DNA of 59,341 nucleotides, from assembly GCA_004193285.1 (NCBI GenBank), contig SECP01000053.1, forward strand, positions 1 through 59,341, in the 5' to 3' direction. The DNA is from Myxococcales bacterium. Its GTDB lineage: Bacteria; Myxococcota_A; Polyangia; Polyangiales; Polyangiaceae. The notes under the pieces are model-generated. The model was not told the DNA's origin. It did no database searches and was given only the letters and a program-made list of their open reading frames with translations. The translations under genes were made by a program, and so were the position numbers. Positions 18,841-28,075 of this stretch are shown here, in pieces (positions within the stretch are counted from its first letter, which is position 1; every line of letters begins with the position of its first letter).

Positions 18841-19842
18841 ATGAGCGCGCTCTTCGATCTCTTCCCCGAGCTCGCATCCCGAGCGCCGCGCGCCTCACTG
18901 GCCGACCTGCCGACGCGAGTCGAGCGCGCGGTCGGCCTGCCCGGCCGCACCGACATCTGGCTCAAGCGCGACGACTGCTCGTCCCCGATCTACGGCGGAA
19001 CGAAGCTGCGCCTGCTCGAGCACCTGCTCGGAGCCGCGCGCGCATCCGGCGCCGCGCGCGTCTACTCGTCGGGCGCAGTTGGGTCGAACTTCGCGGAGGC
19101 GAACGCGCTGCACGCGCCGCGCGTGGGGCTCGCCCCCGGAGCGATCTGCTTCCCACAACCGCTCACCGCGGAGGGGGAGCGCAGCCAGCGCGTCGTGCAA
19201 GCGCGGGCGCATGTCATCGAGATTGCGCACTGGAGCTTGCTACCGCTCGCGGCCGAGCGCTTGAGGCGCAGCGACGCCACGGCGCAGGTGCTCTCCCAGG
19301 TGAGCTTCAGCGCCGACAGCCTGTTCGGCTACGTTGCGGCAGGGCTCGAGCTGGCCTTGCAAGTCGCGGGCGGCTTATGCCCACTTCCCGAGCGCGTGGT
19401 GCTGCCAATCGGCTCGGCCGCCACGAGCGCGGGTTTACTGGCAGGGCTCTCGCTAGCCAGGCGCCTGGGCTACGTGCGCGGGCCGCTGACGGTGTGTTCG
19501 GTCAGAATCGCAGCGTGGCCGCTCTCACGGCGCGGTCGTGTGCTGTCGCTGGCGACCGCTACGCTGGCGTGGCTCGCCGAGTTGACCGGCGACGCCCGGC
19601 TCGCGCTTTCCAGGGGTGAGCTTCTGCCGCTGGAGCTCGTCACGGATCAGCTCGGGGCCGGCTACCCTCACGCCACCGCAGGGAGTTTGGCCGCTCGCGC
19701 CCTCTTTGCCGAAGCTGGCTACCCGATTTTGGACGACACGTACTCGGCGAAGGCGGCTGCCCACGTGCTGGCGAGCGCGCCCGGAAAAGGCCCCGTGCTC
19801 TTGTGGTGCACGAAATCCAGCGCGCCGCGGGCGGAGGGCTAA
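18841..19842 (+). CDS. PLP-dependent D-cysteine desulfhydrase/ACC deaminase family protein
   Basis: The 333-residue protein is a fold-type II PLP enzyme. The N-terminal WLKRDDCSSPIYGGTKLRLL block resembles the KRDD...YGGNKxRKL signature, in which the Lys binds PLP; here Asn is replaced by Thr and the following Lys by Leu. Then come SSGAVGSNFAEANA (substrate loop) and LPIGSAATSAGLLAGL (phosphate loop). Family members are D-cysteine desulfhydrases, ACC deaminases or other beta-eliminating enzymes; the specific one cannot be chosen. ATG 18841 is chosen because the sequence before it lacks protein character. It is convergent, with a 4-bp overlap, to the GntR gene. Confidence 0.78.
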   Translation: MSALFDLFPELASRAPRASLADLPTRVERAVGLPGRTDIWLKRDDCSSPIYGGTKLRLLEHLLGAARASGAARVYSSGAVGSNFAEANALHAPRVGLAPGAICFPQPLTAEGERSQRVVQARAHVIEIAHWSLLPLAAERLRRSDATAQVLSQVSFSADSLFGYVAAGLELALQVAGGLCPLPERVVLPIGSAATSAGLLAGLSLARRLGYVRGPLTVCSVRIAAWPLSRRGRVLSLATATLAWLAELTGDARLALSRGELLPLELVTDQLGAGYPHATAGSLAARALFAEAGYPILDDTYSAKAAAHVLASAPGKGPVLLWCTKSSAPRAEG

Positions 19843-20585
19843 ATCGGCGGCTTGGACTTCATCACCCCGGAGAGCGTTTGCATCAGGGCGCGGTCCACTC
19901 GCTGGTAGTAAGTGCGGAGCGCGGCCACCGCCGCCTCCTCCTCCCCCCGCTCGATGGAGCTTGCGACGTCCCGCAAGTGCTGGGGAAAGCTCGGCTCCAA
20001 CACCCATAGCGCGGGAAATCGATCCAAGAGCTCTCGGTAGGCGTCCAGAAACGGGTTCGCGATCCAGCGAACGGCGACGGAGTGACCCGCCTCGATGATG
20101 GCGTCCAGCCAGCGCTGGAAGCCGTGGGCAATGACGACGGGGTCACCGCGGTCGAACGCAGCGATTAGCAAGTCCGTGATGTCTCGGATTCGGGTGACGT
20201 CCTGCGGCGCCGCGCGGTGCGCCGCAAGCTTCGTCGCGAACTCCAGGACGAGCAGACGCGCGGGCAAGATGTCCTCGAGCAGGTGCGCGATTTCGCTGAT
20301 GTCTTTGGACGTCTCCAAGAACGGGGGCAAAAGCTCCATCGTGCCCGTGCGCCGAAAGTCCGCCACCGTAACGCCTTGCCCGTGGCGAACGGTGACGAGC
20401 CGCGCGTGCTCCAAGCGCCGAACGGCCTCCCTCAACGTGTTGCGGTTGGTCTGGTACTTCTGGGCCAGCTCTCGCTCGCCGGGGAGGCGGTCCCCTGGCG
20501 GAAATTCGCCCGCCAAGATGGCTCGCCGCAAGTCTTGGAAAACCGTGGCCGCGATGTTACCGGCGACCGGCGCGCGCTCGTTCAT
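19839..20585 (-). CDS. GntR/FadR-family transcriptional regulator
   Basis: The 248-residue protein has an N-terminal GntR winged helix-turn-helix at about 12-78 (AILAGEFPPGDRLPGERELA, then NRNTLREAVRRLEHARLV). An all-helical FCD/FadR-type ligand-binding domain follows. Such regulators respond to acyl-CoA or small organic acids; the effector is not visible here. It lies 17 bp downstream of the ACP phosphodiesterase-like gene in the same direction and probably shares its transcript. It is convergent with the PLP enzyme gene. Confidence 0.85.
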   Translation of the reverse strand: MNERAPVAGNIAATVFQDLRRAILAGEFPPGDRLPGERELAQKYQTNRNTLREAVRRLEHARLVTVRHGQGVTVADFRRTGTMELLPPFLETSKDISEIAHLLEDILPARLLVLEFATKLAAHRAAPQDVTRIRDITDLLIAAFDRGDPVVIAHGFQRWLDAIIEAGHSVAVRWIANPFLDAYRELLDRFPALWVLEPSFPQHLRDVASSIERGEEEAAVAALRTYYQRVDRALMQTLSGVMKSKPPI

Positions 20586-20602
20586 GGTGGGCGCCGAGCA
20601 GC

Positions 20603-21274
20603 CTACTGCGCCCCGCCGAAGTTCGCGAGCAGGAGCCGCAGACGCGCCAAAATGTCCGGCGCCTCGGCGAACACGAGCGGGCGCGTGTGAGCGACCCACT
20701 CGCCGAGCAGCGCCTGACCGGCGTCGTTCGTCTCGAGCCGGGGCCTCCCGGATAGCGTACGTCGAATGCGCTCGGCGACGAGCGCCGGCGAAGGATGCCG
20801 AGCGCCGTGCGCGCGCTCTCGCAGCGCCGCGCGTAGCTCTTCCAAACGCCCGAGCTCGTGCGGCCCCGGCAGCTCCAAGAGCCCCGCCAGTGGTACCGAC
20901 AGCGCGGCGCGGTACGCGGCCCGGGCCCGCGCGTCCTCCGCGAGCGGCTCGTCCAGCAGCATCTCCACGCCGATATGAGCTACGGCCCGCGCAGGTCCTC
21001 GCGGCAAGCCCCGCTCCGAGAGCCACGCGAACGCCGCGCGCGAGAGGCCCAGGAAGGGAGGCAAGTCGTGGAACGCTTCGTCGGTACGGTGGTGAAACGC
21101 GACTCCGCGGGCGAGCGCCTCATCCGTCGCGTGCGGTCGACCGAGCCGCAGCATACCGATGAAGTCCGGCAGCATGGCCCCGGCACAGAGCTTCGCGAGC
21201 TGGAGCTCGGAAGGCGCCGGCACGGCCGCCTCGAAGTGTTGGGTCGCCAGCGCTGCGTGGCCGAAAAAATTCAT
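20603..21274 (-). CDS. Acyl carrier protein phosphodiesterase-like protein
   Basis: The 223-residue protein begins MNFFGHAALATQH and continues LCAGAMLPDFIGML and GVAFHHRTDEAFHDLPPFL. This matches the AcpH/DUF479 pattern, in which conserved His and Asp residues bind the metal needed to remove 4'-phosphopantetheine from acyl carrier protein. ATG 21274 is chosen because family members start directly at this MNF motif. It is divergent from the flavin reductase gene with 86 bp between starts, and lies upstream of the GntR gene on the same strand. It is diverged from typical AcpH, so the activity is unproven. Confidence 0.65.
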   Translation of the reverse strand: MNFFGHAALATQHFEAAVPAPSELQLAKLCAGAMLPDFIGMLRLGRPHATDEALARGVAFHHRTDEAFHDLPPFLGLSRAAFAWLSERGLPRGPARAVAHIGVEMLLDEPLAEDARARAAYRAALSVPLAGLLELPGPHELGRLEELRAALRERAHGARHPSPALVAERIRRTLSGRPRLETNDAGQALLGEWVAHTRPLVFAEAPDILARLRLLLANFGGAQ

Positions 21275-21360
21275 CGCTGGCTCGAGCGGGAGATACTCCC
21301 ACCCCCAGGCGTCCGCTTCAAGGCTCACCGGCGCGCGCACGGGGGTGCTACACCCGGGTC

Positions 21361-22041
21361 ATGCCTAGTTTTTCGGCGGAGCTGGTAGCGCGCACGCCGC
21401 TCAGCCCGCGCGTCGTCGGCATGACGTTCGTTGCGGACGCGCCCTTCCCGCGCGCTGCAGGCCAATACGTGCGGCTCAGCATGGACGACGGCGTCACTCA
21501 CGCGTTCTCGATGGCGTCCCCGTACTCGGACTCCGCGCCGGGGGCCTTCGAAATCGCGGTAGCGCGCGGTACCACGGCCGCGAACGTGCTCGAGCTGGCG
21601 CTGGGCAGCGTCGTCGCCGTGAGCGGGCCGAGCGGAGCTTTGGTCTGGAAAGAGGACGCCGCGTCGCTGTTCGTCGCGACCGGCACCGGCATCTCGCCCC
21701 TGCGCGCGATCGTGCTGGAGCAACTGGCGCGCCCTTCGGGGCCGCCGCTCGCGCTGTTATTCGGGTGTCGTGACGCGTCCGAGGAGCTTTGGGGAGCCGA
21801 GCTCTCGCGGCTGGCACAGGAGCACCGGCGCTTCCGCTTCGTCGCGACTCATTCGCAGCCGCTACCGGGCCGAGCCGAGCGCATTGGCCGCGTACAAGCC
21901 TACCTCCCGGAGGTGCTTCGAGAGCTGGGCAGCCCCGTGCGGTCGTACCTGTGCGGTCACACACCGATGGTGAACGACTGCACGAGGTTGCTCCTGGAGC
22001 TGGGCGTTCTTCCCGACCACATTCACGGCGAGAGCTACTGA
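21361..22041 (+). CDS. Ferredoxin-NADP reductase-type flavin oxidoreductase
   Basis: The 226-residue protein has the two FNR-family domains. The first is an FAD-binding barrel with HAFSMASPY in place of the usual RxYS motif, and GSVVAVSGPSG. The second is a nucleotide-binding domain with ATGTGISPLRAI, LLFGCRD and LCGHTPMV. The missing Arg of RxYS suggests altered flavin phosphate binding. There is no iron-sulfur domain, so it probably passes electrons to a separate partner or to free flavin. It is divergent from the ACP phosphodiesterase-like gene, and its 3' end faces comM 6 bp away. Confidence 0.82.
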   Translation: MPSFSAELVARTPLSPRVVGMTFVADAPFPRAAGQYVRLSMDDGVTHAFSMASPYSDSAPGAFEIAVARGTTAANVLELALGSVVAVSGPSGALVWKEDAASLFVATGTGISPLRAIVLEQLARPSGPPLALLFGCRDASEELWGAELSRLAQEHRRFRFVATHSQPLPGRAERIGRVQAYLPEVLRELGSPVRSYLCGHTPMVNDCTRLLLELGVLPDHIHGESY

Positions 22042-22047
22042 GCTCAT

Positions 22048-23628
22048 TCACAACGTCGGCTCGCGATCCAAAACGCGGCCTTGCACCCCCTCGACGACGT
22101 GCCGCTCGAGCACCTCTGCCTCGCCCTCGAGGTCGGCAGCGGTCCGCGCGACGCGGAGGATCTTGTTGAAGGCGCGAGCAGAGAGGCCGAGGCGCGGCAC
22201 TGCATCCTCCAGCAACGAGCGGCTCGCGTCGTCGAGCCGTACGATCGCCTCGAGGTAGCGGGCGGGCAGGCTCGCGTTGAGGTGAGGCGCCCCAAACAGC
22301 CGCTCGGAGCGGTGCTTCTGGCGTTCTCGCGCGACCGTGACCCGCTCACGCACGCGAGCCGAGCTCTCCCCGCCGCTCCTCCGCATGAGCGCCGCGACCT
22401 CCACGGGCGGAGCTTGCACATGGATGTCGATGCGGTCCAGCAAAGGGCCGGACAAGCGAGCGCGGTAACGTTTGCGCTCGAATTCCGAGCATTTGCAGGT
22501 CAAACGGGGGTGGCCCCAGTGGCCGCACGGGCAAGGGTTGACGGCCGCGACCACGAGCGGACGCGCAGGGAACCAGGCCCGCGCCCGGGCCCGAGCGATG
22601 CAGACCCGCCCGTCCTCCAGAGGCTGACGAAGCGCCTCTATCGCGCTACGACGAAACTCTGCGAGCTCGTCCAAGAAAAGGACGCCGTGGTGAGCCAAGC
22701 TCACCTCGCCCGGCCGCGGGAGGTCTCCCCCGCCCACCAGCCCCGCATCGCTGACGGAGTGGTGCGGCGCGCGAAACGGTCGCTCGGTGACGACGCCGGT
22801 CGACGAAGGCAGCGTACCGGCGACAGAGTGAATCGTGGTGCATTCGATGGCCTCCTCCACATCCAGCGGGGGCAAGACGGTGGGGAGCAGACGAGCGAGC
22901 AAGGTCTTCCCGCTCCCGGGCGGGCCGAGCAGCAGCAGGTTGTGGGCTCCTGCCGCCGCGAGCTCCAACGAGCGACGCGCGCTCGTCTGTCCGCGCACCT
23001 CCGCTAGGTCCCCCTGGGTGAGAGAAGGCTGAGGCACGAGCTTCGTCGGCGGCAAAGTCGCGAGCAGCCGCTGGCCGCTCAAATGCTCGAGGATTCGTTG
23101 CAAGGTGCCTGCGACCAGCACCTGCACGCCGCGTGATAGGCCGGCCTCCGCGGCATTCCCGGGCGGCACGATGGCCGAGCGCACGCCTTCGGACGCGGCG
23201 CCGTTCAAGCGGGGGAGCACCCCCGTCACCGGGCGAAGCGCCCCGTCGAGCGACAGCTCACCGATGAACAGCACGCCGTGCAACGACGACGGCTCGAGTC
23301 GCCCCACCGCCGCGAGCGTACCCAGGGCGATCGCTACATCCAGCGCGGCGCCGCTCTTGCGCAAATCCGCCGGCGCGAGGTTGACGGTGACCGCGTACTC
23401 GTTGAGCAACACGCCGAGGTGTGCCAGCGCGCCGCTCACCCGAACCCGCGACTCCTTGACCGCCGCTTCGGCCAAGCCCACGAGCTGAAAGCCGCCGGGC
23501 CCGCGCGAGCAAGTCACCTCCACCTGCACCAAGTGCGGCTCCAGCCCATGCAGCACGGCGGCGAGCGCGGTGGCAGAGCCAGTGGGCGTGCCGGCGATGA
23601 CGGAGAGCGGCGAAGCGGCGACGTTCAT
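22048..23628 (-). CDS. comM: YifB/ComM-family AAA ATPase
   Basis: The 526-residue protein has the ComM layout: an N-terminal Lon-protease-like domain (QVEVTCSRGPGGFQLVGLAE, GELSLDG), then a Mg-chelatase-type AAA+ domain with Walker A GPPGSGKT and Walker B GVLFLDELAEF, and a C-terminal chelatase domain. Some ComM proteins are hexameric helicases that aid branch migration during natural transformation; in non-competent species they have general recombination roles. ATG 23628 is chosen because the upstream frame does not resemble the family. It follows the small winged-helix gene on the same strand, 113 bp away. Confidence 0.9.
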   Translation of the reverse strand: MNVAASPLSVIAGTPTGSATALAAVLHGLEPHLVQVEVTCSRGPGGFQLVGLAEAAVKESRVRVSGALAHLGVLLNEYAVTVNLAPADLRKSGAALDVAIALGTLAAVGRLEPSSLHGVLFIGELSLDGALRPVTGVLPRLNGAASEGVRSAIVPPGNAAEAGLSRGVQVLVAGTLQRILEHLSGQRLLATLPPTKLVPQPSLTQGDLAEVRGQTSARRSLELAAAGAHNLLLLGPPGSGKTLLARLLPTVLPPLDVEEAIECTTIHSVAGTLPSSTGVVTERPFRAPHHSVSDAGLVGGGDLPRPGEVSLAHHGVLFLDELAEFRRSAIEALRQPLEDGRVCIARARARAWFPARPLVVAAVNPCPCGHWGHPRLTCKCSEFERKRYRARLSGPLLDRIDIHVQAPPVEVAALMRRSGGESSARVRERVTVARERQKHRSERLFGAPHLNASLPARYLEAIVRLDDASRSLLEDAVPRLGLSARAFNKILRVARTAADLEGEAEVLERHVVEGVQGRVLDREPTL

Positions 23629-23741
23629 GCCGTTCGCTTCTGCGAGCCACGTGCCGCCGAGAAAGCGCTGGCAGCACGCAGCATCCGCTGCGGCCGCCAG
23701 CCGGCACCGCACCTGGCTGCCGAACCCGCTACCAGCGCCTG

Positions 23742-24146
23742 CTACTTGCTGAAGTAGGTCGTCGCGCGCTTTTGACCCTTGGTGCGGAGCTGCTTGTCGG
23801 CGATGAGCTTCTTCGCGGGAAGCGCCAGCTCCTTCGTTGCGAGACCAAGCCCTGCGCCAATCTGCTCGATGCGCTGGCCCGGGTTCTTCTTGACGTAGGC
23901 AAGCAGATTGCTCACCAGGCCCTCCAGCTCCTCGGGCGACCGTTTGGCGCCCTTCTTGCGCGCCCCGCCGGCCACCGCGCCACCCGTGGGGGCGGTGCGA
24001 CGCCCGCCTCGTCGAGGCGCCGGTGCCTCGCCTCCCCCGAGGGCGGATTGAACCATTTCCAGAGCCGAGCGCTGAAAAAGCTCCCTCAGTTGAACGACGA
24101 AGGTTTCGACGGCATCACGCAGCGCGGCATCCAGGGCGGAAGGCAT
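23742..24146 (-). CDS. Small winged-helix DNA-binding protein
   Basis: The 134-residue protein has an N-terminal helical part (1-40) and a basic Gly/Arg/Ala linker at about 40-70 (PRRGGRRTAPTGG), similar to an AT-hook-like segment. A C-terminal winged-helix domain lies at about 72-134: ELEGLVSNLLAYVKKNPGQR, IEQIGAGLGL and LIADKQLRTKGQKRATTYF. The last block is a wing typical of DNA-binding domains. It is probably a nucleoid-associated or regulatory protein. It lies between the Roadblock/coiled-coil pair and comM, all on the minus strand. Confidence 0.65.
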   Translation of the reverse strand: MPSALDAALRDAVETFVVQLRELFQRSALEMVQSALGGGEAPAPRRGGRRTAPTGGAVAGGARKKGAKRSPEELEGLVSNLLAYVKKNPGQRIEQIGAGLGLATKELALPAKKLIADKQLRTKGQKRATTYFSK

Positions 24147-24234
24147 GAGTCATTTGTTAGTGCAGCTCACGAGCCCGCACCATCGAAAAGTCAGGGCCGC
24201 GGCCGAGGAGAGCCTGGCCGCGCCTCCGACCCGT

Positions 24235-25284
24235 TCACGAGGCGGACGCGGCCTTGCGGAGGCGGAAGGTGAGCACGCTCTCTTGAAACGCCGAGCTCTC
24301 CAGGCCGAGGTCCACGCTGAGGGATTTCTCCAGGAAGTGCGTCGTGAAGGCGACGACCCAGCGCGATGCGTCGGCGTGGAGTTGCGGCGCGCTCAGCTCC
24401 ACGAGCAGGGCGTCGCCCTCGGCGAAGACCTGGAGCGCCTGACAACCGGTGCGCTGCTCCAGGGCCGTCTTGAGTGAAGAGGCGGCGTCCTCCAGATTGG
24501 TGCAGGACTCCACCGGGCCCGTATCCACCCCCAGCGCGAGGGCGAGGGGCGCGGCTTCACCGACCGCGCGCTCCAAGGCTCGCCACGAGTCGTTCGTCAT
24601 GGCGAAGGCCAAATCCCGCTCCAGACGAATGCTTCTGAGCTGCGCGAGCGAGCTTTGCACCTCTGCCTCGGCGCCTCGTAGTGCCTCCTTCGTCCCCGCC
24701 AGCTCGTGCTCCACGGTGGAAGATCGAGTCTCCACCGCTTGGAGTCGGCGCTGCGCCTCCGCGCCTTCCTGCCCGCTGCTGGTCGCGACGCGCTCCAGCT
24801 CCTCGAACCGAGCGCGGGCGGCCTGTAGCGCCGCGGTCTCATCCGCGAGCCGACCCTCGACGGCGCTCGCTTGGCTGCGCGCAGCCTGATACGCCTCTTC
24901 GGCCTTGGCCAAGGTTGCGTTCGTCGCGGCCAAAGTCTTCGTCGATTTGGCGAGCTCGTCCCGTTGCCGCGCAAGCTGGGCGCGAGCGATGGCGAGCTCT
25001 CCGCTCGCTTGCTTGTGCTGCTTTTCCCGCTCTTCTTCCGCGACCAGGCGCTGCTCCTCGGCTCTTCGAAGCGACCCGAGCTCCTGCTCGGCGGCCAGCG
25101 CTCGCTGCTTGGCCTCCTCCAGCTGTTGGTCTCGGCTCGCGACTTGCTCCCGCTCACGGGCCAGCTCCGCCATTAGGCCTTGAACCTCTTGCTTGGCCTT
25201 GCCGAGCTGCTCTTCTATGACCGTGAGGTTGCCGCTGTCCGCGCCGACGAGGCGTTGAAACCAGCTCGTTCTTTGGTCGGTCAT
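24235..25284 (-). CDS. Coiled-coil protein partnered with Roadblock, hypothetical
   Basis: The 349-residue protein begins with a short segment (SWFQRLVGADSG), then a long Glu/Ala/Arg/Gln-rich coiled coil at about 18-220. A compact C-terminal domain at about 230-345 has alternating strands and helices (CQALQVFAEGDALLVELSA, WVVAFTTHFLEKSL). The globular end is unrecognised; V4R-like or Roadblock-like folds are possible but unproven. Its start overlaps the stop of the Roadblock gene by 4 bp, so they are cotranslated. That suggests the products interact, like other Roadblock proteins that act with G-domain or cytoskeletal partners. Confidence 0.6.
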   Translation of the reverse strand: MTDQRTSWFQRLVGADSGNLTVIEEQLGKAKQEVQGLMAELAREREQVASRDQQLEEAKQRALAAEQELGSLRRAEEQRLVAEEEREKQHKQASGELAIARAQLARQRDELAKSTKTLAATNATLAKAEEAYQAARSQASAVEGRLADETAALQAARARFEELERVATSSGQEGAEAQRRLQAVETRSSTVEHELAGTKEALRGAEAEVQSSLAQLRSIRLERDLAFAMTNDSWRALERAVGEAAPLALALGVDTGPVESCTNLEDAASSLKTALEQRTGCQALQVFAEGDALLVELSAPQLHADASRWVVAFTTHFLEKSLSVDLGLESSAFQESVLTFRLRKAASAS

Positions 25285-25670
25285 GGCGTCTCCTCTTTGC
25301 GCAACAGGCGACGCACTTGATTCAGCAACGTGCCCAGGTTGGCGCCTGCGTCCGCCAGCACCGCGACCCGCACCGCGCCGGCGCTCGTGAGCACTAGCAC
25401 CCCCTCTTGGTACACGGAGGCGCTCACCTCCAGACGACCGAGCTGGAGGCTCTTACCGGCTTGCGCGAGCGCCGCGAGGGCTACGTCAGCAATCTTGACG
25501 AGCCCGGCCGGCGTCGACCGCCGGCGATGAACATGCAGGGCTCGGCCGTTTCCGTTCGTGAACGCGACCGCGCGCACGTACTGGAGCGCCAAGAGCTCAC
25601 GTAAAATCTCGTCGTTCCAAGTCGGCGCGGGCAGCGCCTGCGCGCTCGCGAGTGGGGTTGATTGACTCAT
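25281..25670 (-). CDS. Roadblock/LC7-domain protein
   Basis: The 129-residue protein has the pattern of a single Roadblock/LC7 (MglB-like) domain: an N-terminal helix, a strand with VRAVAFTNGNG, and the C-terminal VLTSAGAVRVAVLADAGANL followed by a helix. Roadblock proteins dimerise and in myxobacteria often regulate small GTPases such as MglA. No GTPase gene is in this window. The next gene overlaps by 4 bp and encodes a coiled-coil protein. A sigma-70-like promoter is visible 65-93 bp upstream of the start. Confidence 0.7.
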   Translation of the reverse strand: MSQSTPLASAQALPAPTWNDEILRELLALQYVRAVAFTNGNGRALHVHRRRSTPAGLVKIADVALAALAQAGKSLQLGRLEVSASVYQEGVLVLTSAGAVRVAVLADAGANLGTLLNQVRRLLRKEETP

Positions 25671-25715
25671 CGTTCGAGACCCGCGCGGTCGAGGAACACC
25701 CCCTCCGACGAGCGC

Positions 25716-25751
25716 GGTCCGCCTCTAGCCGAAGACTCTAGAGCGCGGACC
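25716..25751. terminator. Inverted repeat between katG and the Roadblock gene
   Basis: GGTCCGC and CTCTAG pair with CTAGAG and GCGGACC across a nine-base loop. This makes a 13-bp stem with one bulged base. No T-run follows, so it may be a rho-independent-like element with weak tail, a protein-binding site, or an attenuator. It overlaps the predicted -10 of the Roadblock promoter. Confidence 0.4.
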
Positions 25752-25763
25752 CAGGCGAAACAA
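25735..25763 (-). promoter_or_regulatory. Putative sigma-70-type promoter of the Roadblock operon
   Basis: On the minus strand TTGTTT is followed after exactly 17 bp by TAGAGT. The -10 lies about 65 bp before the Roadblock start codon. The match is modest and the -10 falls inside an inverted repeat, which may regulate access. Confidence 0.4.
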
Positions 25764-25834
25764 GTGCAGTATTGCCGCGCCCCACGCTCGGGCCGCGCAG
25801 GAAAGCCCGCGAGACCCAGGCCGCTGGCTCCCCT

Positions 25835-28003
25835 TCAGATTGGATCGAAGCGGTCCAGGCTCATCACTTTCGTCCACGCCCGAACGAAGTCATGCACGAG
25901 CTTGGGCTCCGCGTCTGCGCTCCCGTAGACCTCGGCGAGGGCGCGCAGCTCCGAGTTCGAGCCGAAGACCAAGTCCACTCGCGTGCCCGTCCACTTCACG
26001 ACGCCCGTCCGGCGGTCGCGCCCTTCGAACACTTGACGATTGAGCGGCTTCCACTCCGTGCTCATGTCCAGCAGGTTCACGAAGAAGTCGCTCGAGAGCA
26101 CGCCGGGCCGCTCGGTGAGCACGCCGTGCTTGCCGCCGCCGGAGCTCACGCCCAAGGCGCGCAGGCCTCCAATCAGCACCGTCATCTCGGGGGCAGTCAG
26201 CGAGAGTAGCTGCGCCCTGTCCACCAAAAGCGCCTCCGCCGGTACGTTGAGGTCCTCTCTCAGGTAATTCCGGAACCCGTCGGCGATCGGCTCCAGGGCA
26301 GCGAACGAAGCTACGTCCGTCTGCTCTTGCGTGGCGTCCATCCGCCCTGGCGTGAACGGCACGGTCACGTCATGACCGCCTTGTTTGGCCGCTTGCTCGA
26401 CCGCAGCACACCCGGCCAGCACGATCAGGTCGGCGAGCGAGACACGCTTACTCCCCTGCTGGGCGCCATTGAACGCGCTCTGCACCTGCTCGAGCGTACG
26501 AAGGACCTTGTCGAGCTGCTCGGGCTCGTTCACGTCCCAGTGTCGCTGCGGCTCCAAGCGCACTCGCGCACCATTGGCTCCGCCTCGGCGGTCCGAACCG
26601 CGAAACGTGGACGCTGACGCCCAAGCCGTTGCTACGAGCTCCGCCGCAGAGTGGCCTGCGCCGAGGATCTGCCCTTTGAGCGCGGCCACGTCCTTCGCGT
26701 CGACGAGGTCATGATTCACGGCCGGGATGGGGTCTTGCCAGATCAGCTCCTCCGCCGGAACCTCGGGCCCCAGGTAGCGAACGCGCGGACCCATGTCGCG
26801 GTGCGTGAGCTTGAACCAAGCGCGCGCGAAGGCGTCCGCCAGCTCGTCCGGATGCTCGAGGAAGCGGCGCGAGATCTTTTCGTAAATCGGGTCGAAGCGC
26901 AGCGAAAGGTCCGTGGTCAGCATCGTGGGCACGTGCTTCACCGCCGAGTCGAACGCGTCCGGAATCGTCGCAGCCGCATCCTTCGCGACCCATTGGTGGC
27001 CGCCGGCGGGGCTCTTTCCGAGCTCCCATTCGTGGCCGAACAGGTTCTCGAAGAAGTTGTTGCTCCACTGCGTGGGCGTCGTCGTCCACGTCACCTCCAA
27101 ACCGCTCGTGATCGCGTCGCGCCCGCTCCCGGTGCCGTACGTGCTCGTCCACCCGAGCCCTTGCGCCTCCATGGTGCCAGCTTCTGGCTCCGCGCCGACG
27201 TGAGACGTCGGTCCGGCGCCGTGCGTCTTGCCGAACGTGTGACCACCGGCGATGAGCGCGACCGTCTCTTCGTCGTTCATGGCCATGCGGGCGAAGGTCT
27301 CACGGATGTCGCGAGCGGCCGCGAGTGGATCCGGGTTACCGCTGGGGCCCTCTGGGTTGACGTAAATCAAGCCCATTTGTACGGCGCCGAGCGGACTTTC
27401 CAGGCTGCGGTCGTCCGTGTAGCGCTCGTCCGCGAGCCATTTCTTTTCACGGCCCCAGTAGATGTCCTGCTCGGCTTCCCAAATATCCGCGCGGCCTCCG
27501 CCGAAGCCGAACGTCTTCAGCCCCATGGATTCCAGCGCCACGTTGCCGGTCAAGACCAAGAGATCTGCCCATGAAATCTTTTGCCCGTACTTCTGCTTGA
27601 TGGGCCACAGCAGGCGCCGCGCCTTGTCCAAGTTGCCGTTGTCCGGCCAGCTATTCAGAGGAGAAAAGCGTTGGCTGCCGCGCCCCGCGCCTCCGCGCCC
27701 ATCTCCGATGCGGTACGTGCCCGCGGCGTGCCACGCCATGCGAACGAAGAACGGGCCGTAGTGGCCAAAGTCCGCAGGCCACCAGTCCTCGGACGCTGTC
27801 ATCAGGGTTTGCAGGTCGGCCTTCAGCGCGTGAAAGTCCAGACCGGCGAACTCCTTCGCGTAGTCGAACTCACCTCCCATGGGGTCCGACTTCGGCGTGT
27901 GTTGACGCAGGATGCCCAGGCTGAGCTGGTTCGGCCACCAGTCTCGGTTCGAGGTACCTCCGCCGCCCACATGGTGGAACGGACACTGACTCTGCTTGGA
28001 CAT
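25835..28003 (-). CDS. katG: Catalase-peroxidase KatG
   Basis: The 722-residue bifunctional haem enzyme degrades hydrogen peroxide and oxidises small donors. The distal site RMAWHAAGTYR carries R88, W91 and H92. Y214 in GLIYVNPEGP and M240 complete the Trp-Tyr-Met adduct needed for catalase activity. The proximal His lies in AGGHTFGKTHG (H255). The duplicated C-terminal domain, which lacks haem, is complete, and the length is typical. It stands alone. An OxyR-like site lies 73 bp upstream. Confidence 0.97.
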   Translation of the reverse strand: MSKQSQCPFHHVGGGGTSNRDWWPNQLSLGILRQHTPKSDPMGGEFDYAKEFAGLDFHALKADLQTLMTASEDWWPADFGHYGPFFVRMAWHAAGTYRIGDGRGGAGRGSQRFSPLNSWPDNGNLDKARRLLWPIKQKYGQKISWADLLVLTGNVALESMGLKTFGFGGGRADIWEAEQDIYWGREKKWLADERYTDDRSLESPLGAVQMGLIYVNPEGPSGNPDPLAAARDIRETFARMAMNDEETVALIAGGHTFGKTHGAGPTSHVGAEPEAGTMEAQGLGWTSTYGTGSGRDAITSGLEVTWTTTPTQWSNNFFENLFGHEWELGKSPAGGHQWVAKDAAATIPDAFDSAVKHVPTMLTTDLSLRFDPIYEKISRRFLEHPDELADAFARAWFKLTHRDMGPRVRYLGPEVPAEELIWQDPIPAVNHDLVDAKDVAALKGQILGAGHSAAELVATAWASASTFRGSDRRGGANGARVRLEPQRHWDVNEPEQLDKVLRTLEQVQSAFNGAQQGSKRVSLADLIVLAGCAAVEQAAKQGGHDVTVPFTPGRMDATQEQTDVASFAALEPIADGFRNYLREDLNVPAEALLVDRAQLLSLTAPEMTVLIGGLRALGVSSGGGKHGVLTERPGVLSSDFFVNLLDMSTEWKPLNRQVFEGRDRRTGVVKWTGTRVDLVFGSNSELRALAEVYGSADAEPKLVHDFVRAWTKVMSLDRFDPI

Positions 28004-28075
28004 CGATTCTCGCTTTCTGACGCGTCGCCGCGTGCTTCGGACCCCAACCCTGCCGCCCCCTAGCTCATATCTCCA

